Shown here piece by piece: positions 28,674-37,510 of a stretch of DNA of 64,000 nucleotides (the stretch's first letter is position 1; the number at the start of each line of letters is the position of its first letter). Where the stretch lies: the NCBI GenBank assembly GCA_011524535.1, contig WTKD01000006.1:192182-256181 (forward strand), given 5' to 3'. Source of the stretch: Spirochaetaceae bacterium. Its GTDB lineage: Bacteria; Spirochaetota; Spirochaetia; WTKD01. The position numbers were made by a program, and so were the translations under genes. The notes below the pieces were generated by a model, which saw only the letters and a program-made list of their open reading frames with translations, did not search any database and was not told the origin of the DNA.

Positions 28674-30793
28674 CCTCTAATCTCATGTATCGTTGCTTGA
28701 TTATTTTCATACTATTTCTTTTGATTGGTGGACCAGTTCCAGCACAACAGTATTTTTATGAGGTCGAAGAATTGTTGCAATCCAATACTCCTGGACATGC
28801 AATGCATGTTATCCACGAATACGCAAAAAACCTCATCGACGAAAGAGATATCGAGTATCAGACCCTGAGGGGCGGGGATACCGAACAATACGATAGCTAT
28901 TTGATCGGAGATCCTTCCGCAAAGATGCTCATTGTGGTTCCATTGAAGGAAGATTCGGCAACACTGGCATTTTTTGCTGTGATTCTGGATATGGTAGAGA
29001 AACATTCTGATAATTCCTTTGCGGTATTGTTTCAGTCAACGCTCAACGATACGGCAACCGAAGCATTGTATGAACAATTCTGGGTCATGTCGCCTCCCTA
29101 TGAGGCGGTTATCTTTATTGGAGAACATATAGGCAGTTTTCCGCTCATCGTACAGTCGGGAACTCCTCTTAATGCCCCGAGACACCTCTTCGCGACAATA
29201 AAACGAGCAAACACGGAAGCTATTACTATCGTTTATCAAGGAGTGCGCCTCATTGAATCCGTAAATAGACAGTTTTGGGAGAGTGATTCTGCTTCTTCAC
29301 AATGGATAGCAAATGGAGTGCCAGCAGTGGTCTTTGCTGGAGCTCCATTACCGGAGGAAAAAAATCTTAGCACTGATATCGATTCTGGTACGGTATTGTA
29401 TGAGAGAGAAGGAAGACTTATGGCGATCCAGTCGTTGATTGAACGAATAGCTTGGGATATTTCTTCGTCTGAGAAGGTAGATAGGATACGATGGCAATTC
29501 CAGTTTCTTTCCTTGCAGTATGCTTTATTTGAACCATTGTTTCTTACTGAAATACAGCTATACCTTGTGAGTTTGGTGTTTGTTGCATTTTGTTTATTCG
29601 TCCTTATCTTTTTTAAGAAAGGAGTAGGTCGGCGTTTATCCTTTTTGTGGCGTCATAAAAAGGAGATGCTTGTTATTACAAGTATACTCTTGGTTTCTGT
29701 ATTGGGAGGAACGCTCCTGGCACAGGGGGTTTTGTCCCTAGGTTTTGGAATATCCGATTCTATGGCGATTCTATTGCAGCTTCTGATATTTCTGAGTTTT
29801 TTTTACACATTGTATCCCTTCGCTGTCTACATCCTTCGATTAAAAAAAGTAAGCAGGTTTCTCACCAGTTTTGCATTATTGTGGATATTTGTGAGCATAT
29901 TTTTGCAATCACTCGTAAGTATTTCTTTTATTTTTCATGGAACTCTTGTCGCTGTGATGTGCTTTGTGTTTGCGCTTGTTCGAACACCGAGGGGGAAGAT
30001 ATTGTGTCTGATCTTAGCGGTTATTCCATTGCTTGTAGATATAGCGTTTGCTCGATATTTAAGGTATGAAGAGTTAGCACATCGATTGGTCGAAGACCCT
30101 TTGCTGGGGAGTATTGTGCTTATCAGCTTTACCTATCCATTCATCTGTATGCTTGCTCGTTGTGAATTGCTATTTTGCAAGAGATATTTATATGTTTCCC
30201 ATTTTGGTGGAATTATATGTTTGTTTCTAAGCATTTTTGTCATTTTGACAACAGAGGGTGAACCCTCTCCAATAACCGCACAGATTGTCGAAACCGTCGA
30301 TACGAATCGACAAACACGATCGCTTTCCGTCGATTTCTCAGAAGATGTTGGTTCCTATACCTTTGTTCAAAATGGAATATGGTATGCGGGCGAAGAACAA
30401 TACGAAGTATTTGAGCTGCCGTATACGGATTATGGCACCGAGATTTCGATCCTCAACCAGCATAGCAAACCGCTCTATCGATATCAGTTTGATTATACGG
30501 CGGTCAATCCTCCGAACGAGTTAACCGTTTCGTTTGATTCGGATATTCCTTTTTTACTACAAAATTCCACACTCCTCAGCGAACAAACCGAAGGCGAGGA
30601 AACAACTTCGCTTAGGGTAATAAGAAGGTTCCCTCCGCCAGTATCACGTTCTTCTGTAATTCTGAGCAGTATTACAGAGCCCAATATTCGAGTGCAATTA
30701 ATCTATCCAGCTGTTGATGTGCGTGTAAACACAGAAAAGGATGTTGTTGTGACGAGTATTCGGAATATTATATATGAACAAACAGCGCAGTGA
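28670..30793 (+). CDS. polytopic membrane protein with peptidase-M28-like extracytoplasmic domain, function unknown
   Basis: 707 residues. A signal/membrane segment near 8-25 (another possible start is ATG 28685), then about 260 extracytoplasmic residues with alternating beta/alpha pattern (AKMLIVVPLKEDS, NSFAVLFQSTLND, EAVIFIGEHIG, GVPAVVFAGAP). These recall an M28 aminopeptidase fold, but I cannot find the His/Asp/Glu zinc ligands, so it is probably not an active protease. About eight membrane helices follow from 297 to 525, then a C-terminal domain of about 180 residues predicted outside. Overlaps dinB by 20 bases. Position after murE-ddl hints at an envelope role, by inference only. Confidence 0.75.
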   Translation: MTSNLMYRCLIIFILFLLIGGPVPAQQYFYEVEELLQSNTPGHAMHVIHEYAKNLIDERDIEYQTLRGGDTEQYDSYLIGDPSAKMLIVVPLKEDSATLAFFAVILDMVEKHSDNSFAVLFQSTLNDTATEALYEQFWVMSPPYEAVIFIGEHIGSFPLIVQSGTPLNAPRHLFATIKRANTEAITIVYQGVRLIESVNRQFWESDSASSQWIANGVPAVVFAGAPLPEEKNLSTDIDSGTVLYEREGRLMAIQSLIERIAWDISSSEKVDRIRWQFQFLSLQYALFEPLFLTEIQLYLVSLVFVAFCLFVLIFFKKGVGRRLSFLWRHKKEMLVITSILLVSVLGGTLLAQGVLSLGFGISDSMAILLQLLIFLSFFYTLYPFAVYILRLKKVSRFLTSFALLWIFVSIFLQSLVSISFIFHGTLVAVMCFVFALVRTPRGKILCLILAVIPLLVDIAFARYLRYEELAHRLVEDPLLGSIVLISFTYPFICMLARCELLFCKRYLYVSHFGGIICLFLSIFVILTTEGEPSPITAQIVETVDTNRQTRSLSVDFSEDVGSYTFVQNGIWYAGEEQYEVFELPYTDYGTEISILNQHSKPLYRYQFDYTAVNPPNELTVSFDSDIPFLLQNSTLLSEQTEGEETTSLRVIRRFPPPVSRSSVILSSITEPNIRVQLIYPAVDVRVNTEKDVVVTSIRNIIYEQTAQ

Positions 30794-31997
30794 GATAGCG
30801 CATGTCGATCTTGATGCCTATTTTGTTGCGGTTGAACAGAGAGATTTCCCCGAGCTCCAAGGAAAACCGGTTATTGTAGGGGGCTCTCCCGAATCTCGAT
30901 CGGTGGTATCCTCATGCTCCTATGAGGCGCGCGAAAAGGGTATTCATTCTGGAATGTCGATGAAAAAAGCTCATGCACTACTCCCTGAGGCGATATTTCG
31001 GCGACCCCGCTTCGATGAATATCGAAAAACATCAGTAGAGATTATGAAATTCTTTTGTGAGTACGCTCCAGGTGTACAGCAGATGTCCATAGATGAAGCG
31101 TTCCTGGATTTTCAGAACACAAGATATTTGTACGATGACTTGCTGGTGGTGTTAAAGAAGCTGCAAGAAAGATTATTATCACAGTTTGGATTATCCTGTT
31201 CGATTGGTCTTGCCCCTTCTCATTATTTTGCAAAATTGGCATCTGATTTTGATAAACCGTATGGGTTTGTGCATATAGAGCCAGATACAGAAAAGAGCTT
31301 TGTGAACAGACTTTCGATAGAAAACATCTGGGGATTGGGGAAGCAAAGTTTGAAAAGGCTTTCCATATATGAGATACGCACAGTACAGGATTTAAAGAAG
31401 ATTTCCCCACAAAATCTTTCTGTTATTTTGGGAAAGAGCTATGCACAATACATAGGAGCTGTCTTGGAAGGAGAGCCTCCCCATTCATTTACTCGGAGTT
31501 CTATAGAACGGTCAACGAGTGTAGAAGAGACATTTCCTCAAGACCTGCAGACAGGGGATGCGGTGAGAGCAGGATTGCTTAGCCTTGCCCAAAAGTTGTC
31601 AGGACGACTGAATGCTGATCATCATATTTCTTCGGTGATAGTTCTTAAAGTTCGATTTAAAGATTTTTCAACGTTCACAGTACAAAAAACGATCTTTCAA
31701 CAACATTTGCACACGCAAAAAATATATGAGACTGCGGTGGGATTATTCAAGAAACGCTGGAAAACTTTCGATCCAATTCGTTTAATGGGCATTGCTGCAA
31801 AAAGATTACAAAATGAATCTCAACTTGTTCCAGACATGTTTGAAACCAATAAGGATACGGCTCTTCGGAAAATAGATAAGACCGCGCTCGATCTAAAAAA
31901 TAAATATGGTAATGTTTCTTTGAGACCAGCAAGGACATTTAGTCTATACGCCAAGGACACCAAGAAAAAGAATATTTCGAAAAAAACAGATTCTTAG
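30774..31997 (+). CDS. dinB: DNA polymerase IV (Y family)
   Basis: 407 residues. HVDLDAYFVAVEQRD holds the first catalytic Asp, and MSIDEAFLDF the Asp-Glu pair. VVSSCSYEAREKGIHSGMS is the steric region of DinB, and the little-finger domain ends near 345. DinB copies past damaged template bases at the cost of errors. It lies 20 bases inside the end of the membrane-protein gene. The C-terminus is basic. I see no beta-clamp motif of the strong QLxLF kind at the end. No LexA box seen nearby. Confidence 0.95.
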   Translation: MNKQRSEIAHVDLDAYFVAVEQRDFPELQGKPVIVGGSPESRSVVSSCSYEAREKGIHSGMSMKKAHALLPEAIFRRPRFDEYRKTSVEIMKFFCEYAPGVQQMSIDEAFLDFQNTRYLYDDLLVVLKKLQERLLSQFGLSCSIGLAPSHYFAKLASDFDKPYGFVHIEPDTEKSFVNRLSIENIWGLGKQSLKRLSIYEIRTVQDLKKISPQNLSVILGKSYAQYIGAVLEGEPPHSFTRSSIERSTSVEETFPQDLQTGDAVRAGLLSLAQKLSGRLNADHHISSVIVLKVRFKDFSTFTVQKTIFQQHLHTQKIYETAVGLFKKRWKTFDPIRLMGIAAKRLQNESQLVPDMFETNKDTALRKIDKTALDLKNKYGNVSLRPARTFSLYAKDTKKKNISKKTDS

Positions 31998-32154
31998 AAT
32001 ATAGAAATTATCATGTGGTGATAAAAATGTATGGTATTGCGATGACAAAAATGTATTTTTGCGAGTATATGTGGGGCGCCTCGTTCTATGCGATCACGTG
32101 TGATATACTTGAGTATGCAATTATTGACATTAACGAATATCCTTGGAAACATGC
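31998..32154 (+). promoter_or_regulatory. dapL upstream region with extended -10
   Basis: 157 bases. TGA-TATACT (32101-32109) is an extended -10 element with no good -35. Five bases downstream is ATG 32115, start of a short reading frame that overlaps dapL. Two copies of AAAAATGTAT with short spacing occur at about 32025-32056; their role is unknown. Confidence 0.45.
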
Positions 32155-32168
32155 ATGACAACTATTAA
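32115..32168 (+). CDS. possible leaderless upstream ORF overlapping dapL
   Basis: 17 codons, MQLLTLTNILGNMHDNY, then TAA. Its ATG is five bases after a TATACT -10, so it would be the first start codon on a leaderless mRNA. It overlaps the dapL ATG (32155) by 14 bases in another frame. Ribosomes finishing it could restart at dapL. No codon run points to amino-acid-sensing attenuation. Not shown to be translated. Confidence 0.3.
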   Translation: MQLLTLTNILGNMHDNY

Positions 32169-33393
32169 TAATAATTTTTTAAAACTGAACTCTTCCTATC
32201 TTTTTTCTCGTATTGCTAGCGAGGTGAAAACATACGATTCAAAAAATGCTGGGGCTCCCATCATTAGCCTAGGCATTGGAGATGTGACGCAGGGCCTTCC
32301 AAGTTTGGCGGGACAAGCCATGGTCGATGCGATAGGAGACATGTTGAGTCCATCTACATTTCGCGGTTATGGACCAGAGCAGGGCTACGATTTTTTGCGT
32401 TCGGCCATAGTGCAGAGTCAGTATAGATCCAGAAATGTTGACATAGATGCAGATGAGATATTTGTCAGCGATGGAGCAAAAAGCGATACAGCGAATATTC
32501 AAGAATTGTTTTCTGATGCGACACGCATAGCGATGAATGACCCCGTTTACCCGGTGTACGTAGATTCAAATGTAATCGGAGGACGCACAGGAAAATGGGT
32601 TGATGGGCGGTATGAAGGTGTTGTCTATATTCCAATAAGCTCAAAAAATAATTATAGATTTCTGTTGCCAGATGTACCCGTTGATTTGATATATGTGTGC
32701 TCACCAAATAATCCGACCGGTGCGGTTGCAACGAAAGAAGAATTGCAACGCTTGGTCGATTTTGCCTTGGACTGTGGGGCGGTTATCATATACGACGCAG
32801 CCTACGAGTCGTTTATACGCGACCCGCGGTTTCCACGTTCGATTTATGAAATCCCACGTGCTTGTGAATGCGCTATAGAATGCAATAGTCTTTCAAAATC
32901 TGCTGGATTTACAGGTCTACGATGTGCCTACACGGTTGTACCGAAGAAATTGCAGGTAAAAGATGCCGAGGGAACATCTCATTCTTTGCGTGATTTATGG
33001 CTTAGGCGTCAAACTACGAAGTTCAATGGAGTTGCTTATCCCATACAGCGAGCAGCAGCGGCCATGTTTACCCCAGAGGGGCAAGCACAAATACGTGAAT
33101 TGACGGATTATTATTTAAAAAATGCGACAATTATCCGCGCATTACTCGATGAAACATCGCTTGAATTTAGCGGTGGACTACATGCCCCGTACATATGGAT
33201 TAATGTAAAACAAGACAGCTGGGAGTGTTTCCGAATGCTTTTGGAAGAGGCAAGGGTTGTTGTGACTCCAGGGGCGGGATTTGGTCCTTCAGGAGAAGGC
33301 CATATCCGTATCAGCGCATTTGCGATGAGAGAATCGGTTGTTAGTGCCTTGCAACGATTACGACCGATTTTATTGATGAATTGGAAGAAATAA
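32155..33393 (+). CDS. dapL: LL-diaminopimelate aminotransferase
   Basis: 412 residues from ATG 32155 (TTG 32143 would add four). The opening MTTINNNFLKLNSSYLFS and then ISLGIGDVTQGLPS are DapL hallmarks. The PLP Lys lies in CNSLSKSAGFTGLR, and YVCSPNNPTGAV and RISAFAMRE complete the fold-type I aminotransferase pattern. It forms LL-diaminopimelate directly from tetrahydrodipicolinate, a short lysine/DAP route known from plants, chlamydiae and spirochaetes. No Shine-Dalgarno; expression may depend on the small ORF before it. Followed two bases later by cdd. Confidence 0.93.
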   Translation: MTTINNNFLKLNSSYLFSRIASEVKTYDSKNAGAPIISLGIGDVTQGLPSLAGQAMVDAIGDMLSPSTFRGYGPEQGYDFLRSAIVQSQYRSRNVDIDADEIFVSDGAKSDTANIQELFSDATRIAMNDPVYPVYVDSNVIGGRTGKWVDGRYEGVVYIPISSKNNYRFLLPDVPVDLIYVCSPNNPTGAVATKEELQRLVDFALDCGAVIIYDAAYESFIRDPRFPRSIYEIPRACECAIECNSLSKSAGFTGLRCAYTVVPKKLQVKDAEGTSHSLRDLWLRRQTTKFNGVAYPIQRAAAAMFTPEGQAQIRELTDYYLKNATIIRALLDETSLEFSGGLHAPYIWINVKQDSWECFRMLLEEARVVVTPGAGFGPSGEGHIRISAFAMRESVVSALQRLRPILLMNWKK

Positions 33394-33395
33394 AA

Positions 33396-33809
33396 ATGGG
33401 TTATCCCGAATTGCAAGAAGACATGGCTCTTGCCTGGAATCGACGTGAAAACGCTCATGCTCCCTATTCCCATTTTAAGGTATGTGCTGTGGTACGCTTT
33501 ACTGGCAATGATCTGTTCTATGTGGGTGTCAATGTTGAAAATGCAAGCTATGGAGCTTCTATATGCGCGGAACGTTCGGCCATACTTTCTGGAATTTCTG
33601 CTGGAGAGAGGGCCCCTATTAAGTCTGTGCTGGTTGCTTCAAACGCAAAGCAACCGGCGGTTCCATGTGCGGTGTGTTTACAGTTTCTTGCTGAATTTTC
33701 GAATGGAGATACCAAGATTTACTTGGTGAACGGAGAAGAGAAAATTATAGAACATGCATTCTCAGATTTGCTCCCTCATCCATTTACTTCTTTCGTAGGT
33801 AATGACTAA
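33396..33809 (+). CDS. cdd: cytidine deaminase
   Basis: 137 residues, normal for tetrameric Cdd. Zinc site: CAERSAI (C-A-E) and PCAVCLQFL (PCxxC), with the substrate segment NVENASYGASICAE. It deaminates cytidine and deoxycytidine for pyrimidine salvage. GGAAG stands before ATG 33396, within the dapL end. Convergent with the gltS-type gene. Confidence 0.95.
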   Translation: MGYPELQEDMALAWNRRENAHAPYSHFKVCAVVRFTGNDLFYVGVNVENASYGASICAERSAILSGISAGERAPIKSVLVASNAKQPAVPCAVCLQFLAEFSNGDTKIYLVNGEEKIIEHAFSDLLPHPFTSFVGND

Positions 33810-33843
33810 GGTCAATACAAGAGTTGCAATTGTTGGTAAATAG

Positions 33844-35211
33844 TTATTTTTTTAGCCAGATCGTTCCTGGTTGTTGAAAAATTCTTTTTTTCCCAAAGAG
33901 AAAAGTTAACAAAAAGCAGACCACTACATAAGCAAGGCAGACGAAAAGGACAATAAAAAACCCTCGCAAATCACCATTGATACGAGAAGGAACAGCTGTG
34001 TTCAAAATTAAAATAAGAGGGATAGAAAAGAGAAAATTGAACCCCATTGAATACATATAATCGCTGATGGCGGGCGTTTTGTATTCGGGGTCTACGATAC
34101 GCAATAGGGCCAATGCTATCGTAAGCGTGCCCGATGAAACCCCGAAGATCATCAAAGTGCGAAAAAATGTAAAATTCTTAAACAATCGACTACAGACCCA
34201 GAGCAAGGGGAGGGTGACAAGAAAAATGCCCAGGAGAGAAAGCAGTAGTAATCCAAACCAGTATTTGCCAATAACGGCAAGAGAGATGCTCGCAACCGAT
34301 GCAACAATGACATAATCCATGGTTATCCCGCTTATCCGGATAAAATGTTGATCCTGAAAGGCACGCATTGCGCCTGTTTTTTGCAAAATTCCTCGTGTAA
34401 CCAAGGCCCATAGAGCTGAAAACAAAAACGATAAACTCCATAAAGTTTCGGTTAGATTGGATAAAGCCGGATTTCCTGTTGCATTCAGACCAGAAGTAAG
34501 GAGTGTTAAAAATGCATAATTAATACCATACACGATGAATACCAGGCAAACATGGAGGGAAAGAACATCGAATAATGAACTATCGTGTGCGTTATTTTCT
34601 TTTGATGGATTCTTAGAAGGAGAGGGTTTTGCATCTGTCTGCGGAAGAAGGGTATTTGCGGTAAGATCGAGTATATTCTTTTTCTTCGCCCATTGTATGA
34701 GTATGATGCCGAACGTAGATGCTACTAGGTATCCAATAGATGACATGAATATGCCCATGGTTGCGGCTGATTCAAAACCGAGGGTTTCAAACGTTTTTCC
34801 GAGGCTGAATGCCGGTCCAGGGCCCAAGGCAAATCCGAGTGGCAATAGGATTCCAAATCCGAGTGACAATTCTGGATATACCATAGATGCGACAAGATAG
34901 CCAACCAGAAGCCCAAAGAATCCTTGCAATCCATATTGCATGAAAACAGCGGTGCTGTTTGCTATAACCTGCGAACCAAATTTCTGCGGACGTTTCAAAA
35001 TGATGGCAATAAAAGACAGATTGAAACAATGAAATGTTATAGATTCGAGGGTAGTGGTAGGAAGTTGTTGGGTTTCATATAAGATTAACAAAAAAAATCC
35101 AGCAAGCAATGCGGTAGGTACACGTAGAGCTTTCAGCAATGGAACATATCGTCGAAGTAGTGTCATTACAAGCATTGCAGCACTCAACAACGATAGATCA
35201 AGAATCAACAT
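33844..35211 (-). CDS. sodium/glutamate symporter family protein (GltS-like)
   Basis: 455 residues with about 11 hydrophobic segments. Residues near the start (LLKALRVPTALLAGFF) and the paired Gly-rich re-entrant stretches, the first being LPLGFALGPGPAFSLGKTFE and the second around LMIFGVSSGTLTIALALL, fit the GltS/ESS family of Na+-driven glutamate carriers. A cytoplasmic loop near 195-220 is polar and low-complexity. It begins two bases after the thioredoxin-like gene without a Shine-Dalgarno, so translation is likely coupled. Substrate is inferred from family only. Confidence 0.8.
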   Translation of the reverse strand: MLILDLSLLSAAMLVMTLLRRYVPLLKALRVPTALLAGFFLLILYETQQLPTTTLESITFHCFNLSFIAIILKRPQKFGSQVIANSTAVFMQYGLQGFFGLLVGYLVASMVYPELSLGFGILLPLGFALGPGPAFSLGKTFETLGFESAATMGIFMSSIGYLVASTFGIILIQWAKKKNILDLTANTLLPQTDAKPSPSKNPSKENNAHDSSLFDVLSLHVCLVFIVYGINYAFLTLLTSGLNATGNPALSNLTETLWSLSFLFSALWALVTRGILQKTGAMRAFQDQHFIRISGITMDYVIVASVASISLAVIGKYWFGLLLLSLLGIFLVTLPLLWVCSRLFKNFTFFRTLMIFGVSSGTLTIALALLRIVDPEYKTPAISDYMYSMGFNFLFSIPLILILNTAVPSRINGDLRGFFIVLFVCLAYVVVCFLLTFLFGKKRIFQQPGTIWLKK

Positions 35212-35213
35212 GA

Positions 35214-35795
35214 TTAGACTAAATCACACGCTTCGGGAGGCATCCAGTGATGGTCTTTCCCATTCCATTTTACATTACAACCGATAGGGTTTGTTAATTG
35301 GATTCTTGGCTGTTTTTTTGCGACAAGGTCAGAAAGAACAAGATCGAGGGTGAATTTTTTAGAAAGTTGGGCATTTCTGGGGTTGTCTACGGCTTGCCCA
35401 CAATAAACCAGAGTTCTAGATGTGTCAAAAACGAAAAAATGAGGCGTACGTAATGCACCATAGATGCGTGCTATCTCTTGAGATTCATCATATAAGTAAA
35501 TCCACGGGAATGTGTATTTTTCCATACGTGCTACCATATGATCAAAACTATCTTCAGCGTATGTGTTTTTTGAATTGCTATTAATGGCAACAAATCGAAC
35601 CCCTTGGGGAGCAAATGTCTCTGCACTTCTTCGGGTATCTTCGTCCGATCCGGTTACATAGGGACAGTGATTACAAGAGAAAAAAATAACAAGGATTTTT
35701 GCGTCTGAAAATGATTCGAGCGTGTACGAGTTTCCGTCGGTTGCGGGGAGAGAGAAGTTAGGAGCTTTTGATCCAATTGCTAATGTAAAGGGCAT
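35214..35795 (-). CDS. thioredoxin-like / AhpC-TSA family protein
   Basis: 193 residues. [19 protein letters not shown] opens the peroxiredoxin-like fold, the active CxxC lies in [16 protein letters not shown], and RTPHFFVFD carries the cis-Pro. This NHCPYV subgroup is a family of redox proteins without a settled function. It has no signal peptide, so probably cytoplasmic. Divergent from the potassium channel gene; no Shine-Dalgarno or clear -10 found before its ATG. Confidence 0.85.
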   Translation of the reverse strand: MPFTLAIGSKAPNFSLPATDGNSYTLESFSDAKILVIFFSCNHCPYVTGSDEDTRRSAETFAPQGVRFVAINSNSKNTYAEDSFDHMVARMEKYTFPWIYLYDESQEIARIYGALRTPHFFVFDTSRTLVYCGQAVDNPRNAQLSKKFTLDLVLSDLVAKKQPRIQLTNPIGCNVKWNGKDHHWMPPEACDLV

Positions 35796-35859
35796 AACAG
35801 AACGACAAATCGCCTAAGCAATCATAGCAAATAGCCGTAGTTTTAGGTAGTACAACGGT

Positions 35860-37002
35860 ATGTGGTTACGTTTTATTATCTGGTTTAAAACTTCACGTTT
35901 CGCGATTTTCTTGTATTTTTCGGCTATCGTTCTCCTTGTTAGTGGGGTTATTGTGTTGATTGAATCAGCTGAAAACAATATGTTTCGGACATTTGGAGAT
36001 GGATTATGGTGGGCGATTGTGACTTTGAGCACAACTGGATATGGTGACTTAATTCCAGTAACAAGAAGCGGGAGAATTATCGCAGCGATGCTCATCCTTG
36101 TTGGGGTTGTAGGAACCAGCGTGTTTTCTGGATATTTTGCTTCCTTATTGGTGGAGAGAAGAACTACATATAGGAGAGGACTTATGCAAATTAATCTGAT
36201 AAAAGATCATATTGTTATATGTGGATGGAGAGGAACGGAGATGCCGGGATTTGTAAGTCGTGTGCTTGTACAGAACGAAAATATATCAGCAAGGCAATGT
36301 GTTGTAATTACATCGGTCGATCCATCGCAATTTGATGAATGCTATAGTATCCCTGAATTGAAAGAACTACGATTTGTGCATGGAGATATCTTTTCGGAAG
36401 AAACGTTAAAACGTGGAAATGTAAGCAAAGCAAGGAAGGTTATTGTTATACCCGAACCCGAAGTGTCTGGCGCAGAAAGCGACTCCCGTGTGATTATGAC
36501 GGTTCTTGCATTACGTAGTATTTCTCGAGACGTATATATCATCGCTGAACTGAATGACGTTCAATATGCTGATCAGCTTCGAAGAGCAGCCTGTGACGAA
36601 GTAATTTTTTCTAAAGAAGTCCAGCAAAATATAGTCGCCTGCGCCTCTCGAACCGTTGGGTTGAGTAATATCGTGCTTGAATTACTCTCACGAGAAGGAG
36701 AGGCTCATTTTAGTACCGAGCGTATCGCAGATAAATACATTTCGGGTACATTTAAAGCGTTTAGGCTTCAGTTTTCACACGATTCGCGATTAGTCCTTGG
36801 TGTTCTCGAACATTCGGGTAATCCAGCTCTCATGAAAATGAACGCTATACGAGAAGCCCAAAAAACAGCGAATACATCACAATTGATAGATAATCTCACC
36901 CAAGTGCGCACGCTTCGTGTGCATAATCCTGTTTTTTTGCCGGATGATTCGTATATTATCAAACCCTATTCGCGTGTAATGTATGTGGAGCGGAATACAT
37001 GA
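35860..37002 (+). CDS. two-TM potassium channel with RCK (TrkA-N) domain
   Basis: 380 residues. Helix 1 near 12-35, a pore helix and the selectivity filter STTGYGD (57-63), helix 2 near 72-97, then a cytoplasmic RCK domain starting DHIVICGWRG. The Rossmann glycines are partly changed (CGWRGTEMPG), so NAD binding is doubtful. Two-TM RCK channels open on Ca2+, nucleotides or other cytoplasmic ligands. The stop overlaps the ATG of a cyclic-nucleotide-binding protein, suggesting that the latter is a separate regulatory subunit. No Shine-Dalgarno; a weak TAGCAA-N17-TAGTAC pair ends six bases before the ATG. Confidence 0.9.
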   Translation: MWLRFIIWFKTSRFAIFLYFSAIVLLVSGVIVLIESAENNMFRTFGDGLWWAIVTLSTTGYGDLIPVTRSGRIIAAMLILVGVVGTSVFSGYFASLLVERRTTYRRGLMQINLIKDHIVICGWRGTEMPGFVSRVLVQNENISARQCVVITSVDPSQFDECYSIPELKELRFVHGDIFSEETLKRGNVSKARKVIVIPEPEVSGAESDSRVIMTVLALRSISRDVYIIAELNDVQYADQLRRAACDEVIFSKEVQQNIVACASRTVGLSNIVLELLSREGEAHFSTERIADKYISGTFKAFRLQFSHDSRLVLGVLEHSGNPALMKMNAIREAQKTANTSQLIDNLTQVRTLRVHNPVFLPDDSYIIKPYSRVMYVERNT

Positions 37003-37496
37003 ACATAGAAGAATTTTTTCAAAACATACAACAGGTATCCTTTTTTAAGGGATTGCTTAAGAATGAAGAATTTCTTGACAGATTACACTCCTATTGTAAA
37101 AAGAAAATATTTCCGATCAACGATGTTATAATTCATGAGGGTGAGAGAGGTGGGACAATGTACATGGGCATATCCGGGTCGATAGAAGTCAGCAAAATGA
37201 CAAGAGCTGGGGATATTTTTACATTGAGCCCATCCTACAACGCTTGCGGAGTAACTTTTGGGGAGTTATCCATGATAGACAATGTTAAACGATCGGCCAC
37301 GGTTTCTGCGACGTCAAGGAGCGAGTTCTATACTATTGAAAAGAAATTTTTTGAAGCCCTGTGTAGGGATTTTCCAAATGAAGGAATGCTTATTATGGAA
37401 AAACTTGCCCGGAGGTTGTCGGGCTATCTTCGAGAAACCAATGATAATATGCTCGCTTTATTCGATGCACTTGTTGACGAAGTAAAGTATTCGTAA
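36999..37496 (+). CDS. cyclic nucleotide-binding domain protein coupled to K+ channel
   Basis: 165 residues, a single CAP-ED domain without a DNA-binding or membrane part. The phosphate-binding cassette is FGELSMIDNVKRSATV (87-102), keeping Glu89 (ribose) and Arg98 (phosphate), so cAMP or cGMP binding is plausible. A C-terminal helical segment of about 30 residues could dock to a partner. ATGA overlap with the channel gene implies equal synthesis and a joint complex. The adenylate cyclase at 8828-10510 could supply the ligand. Confidence 0.88.
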   Translation: MNIEEFFQNIQQVSFFKGLLKNEEFLDRLHSYCKKKIFPINDVIIHEGERGGTMYMGISGSIEVSKMTRAGDIFTLSPSYNACGVTFGELSMIDNVKRSATVSATSRSEFYTIEKKFFEALCRDFPNEGMLIMEKLARRLSGYLRETNDNMLALFDALVDEVKYS

Positions 37497-37510
37497 CGCT
37501 ATTCTAAGAA

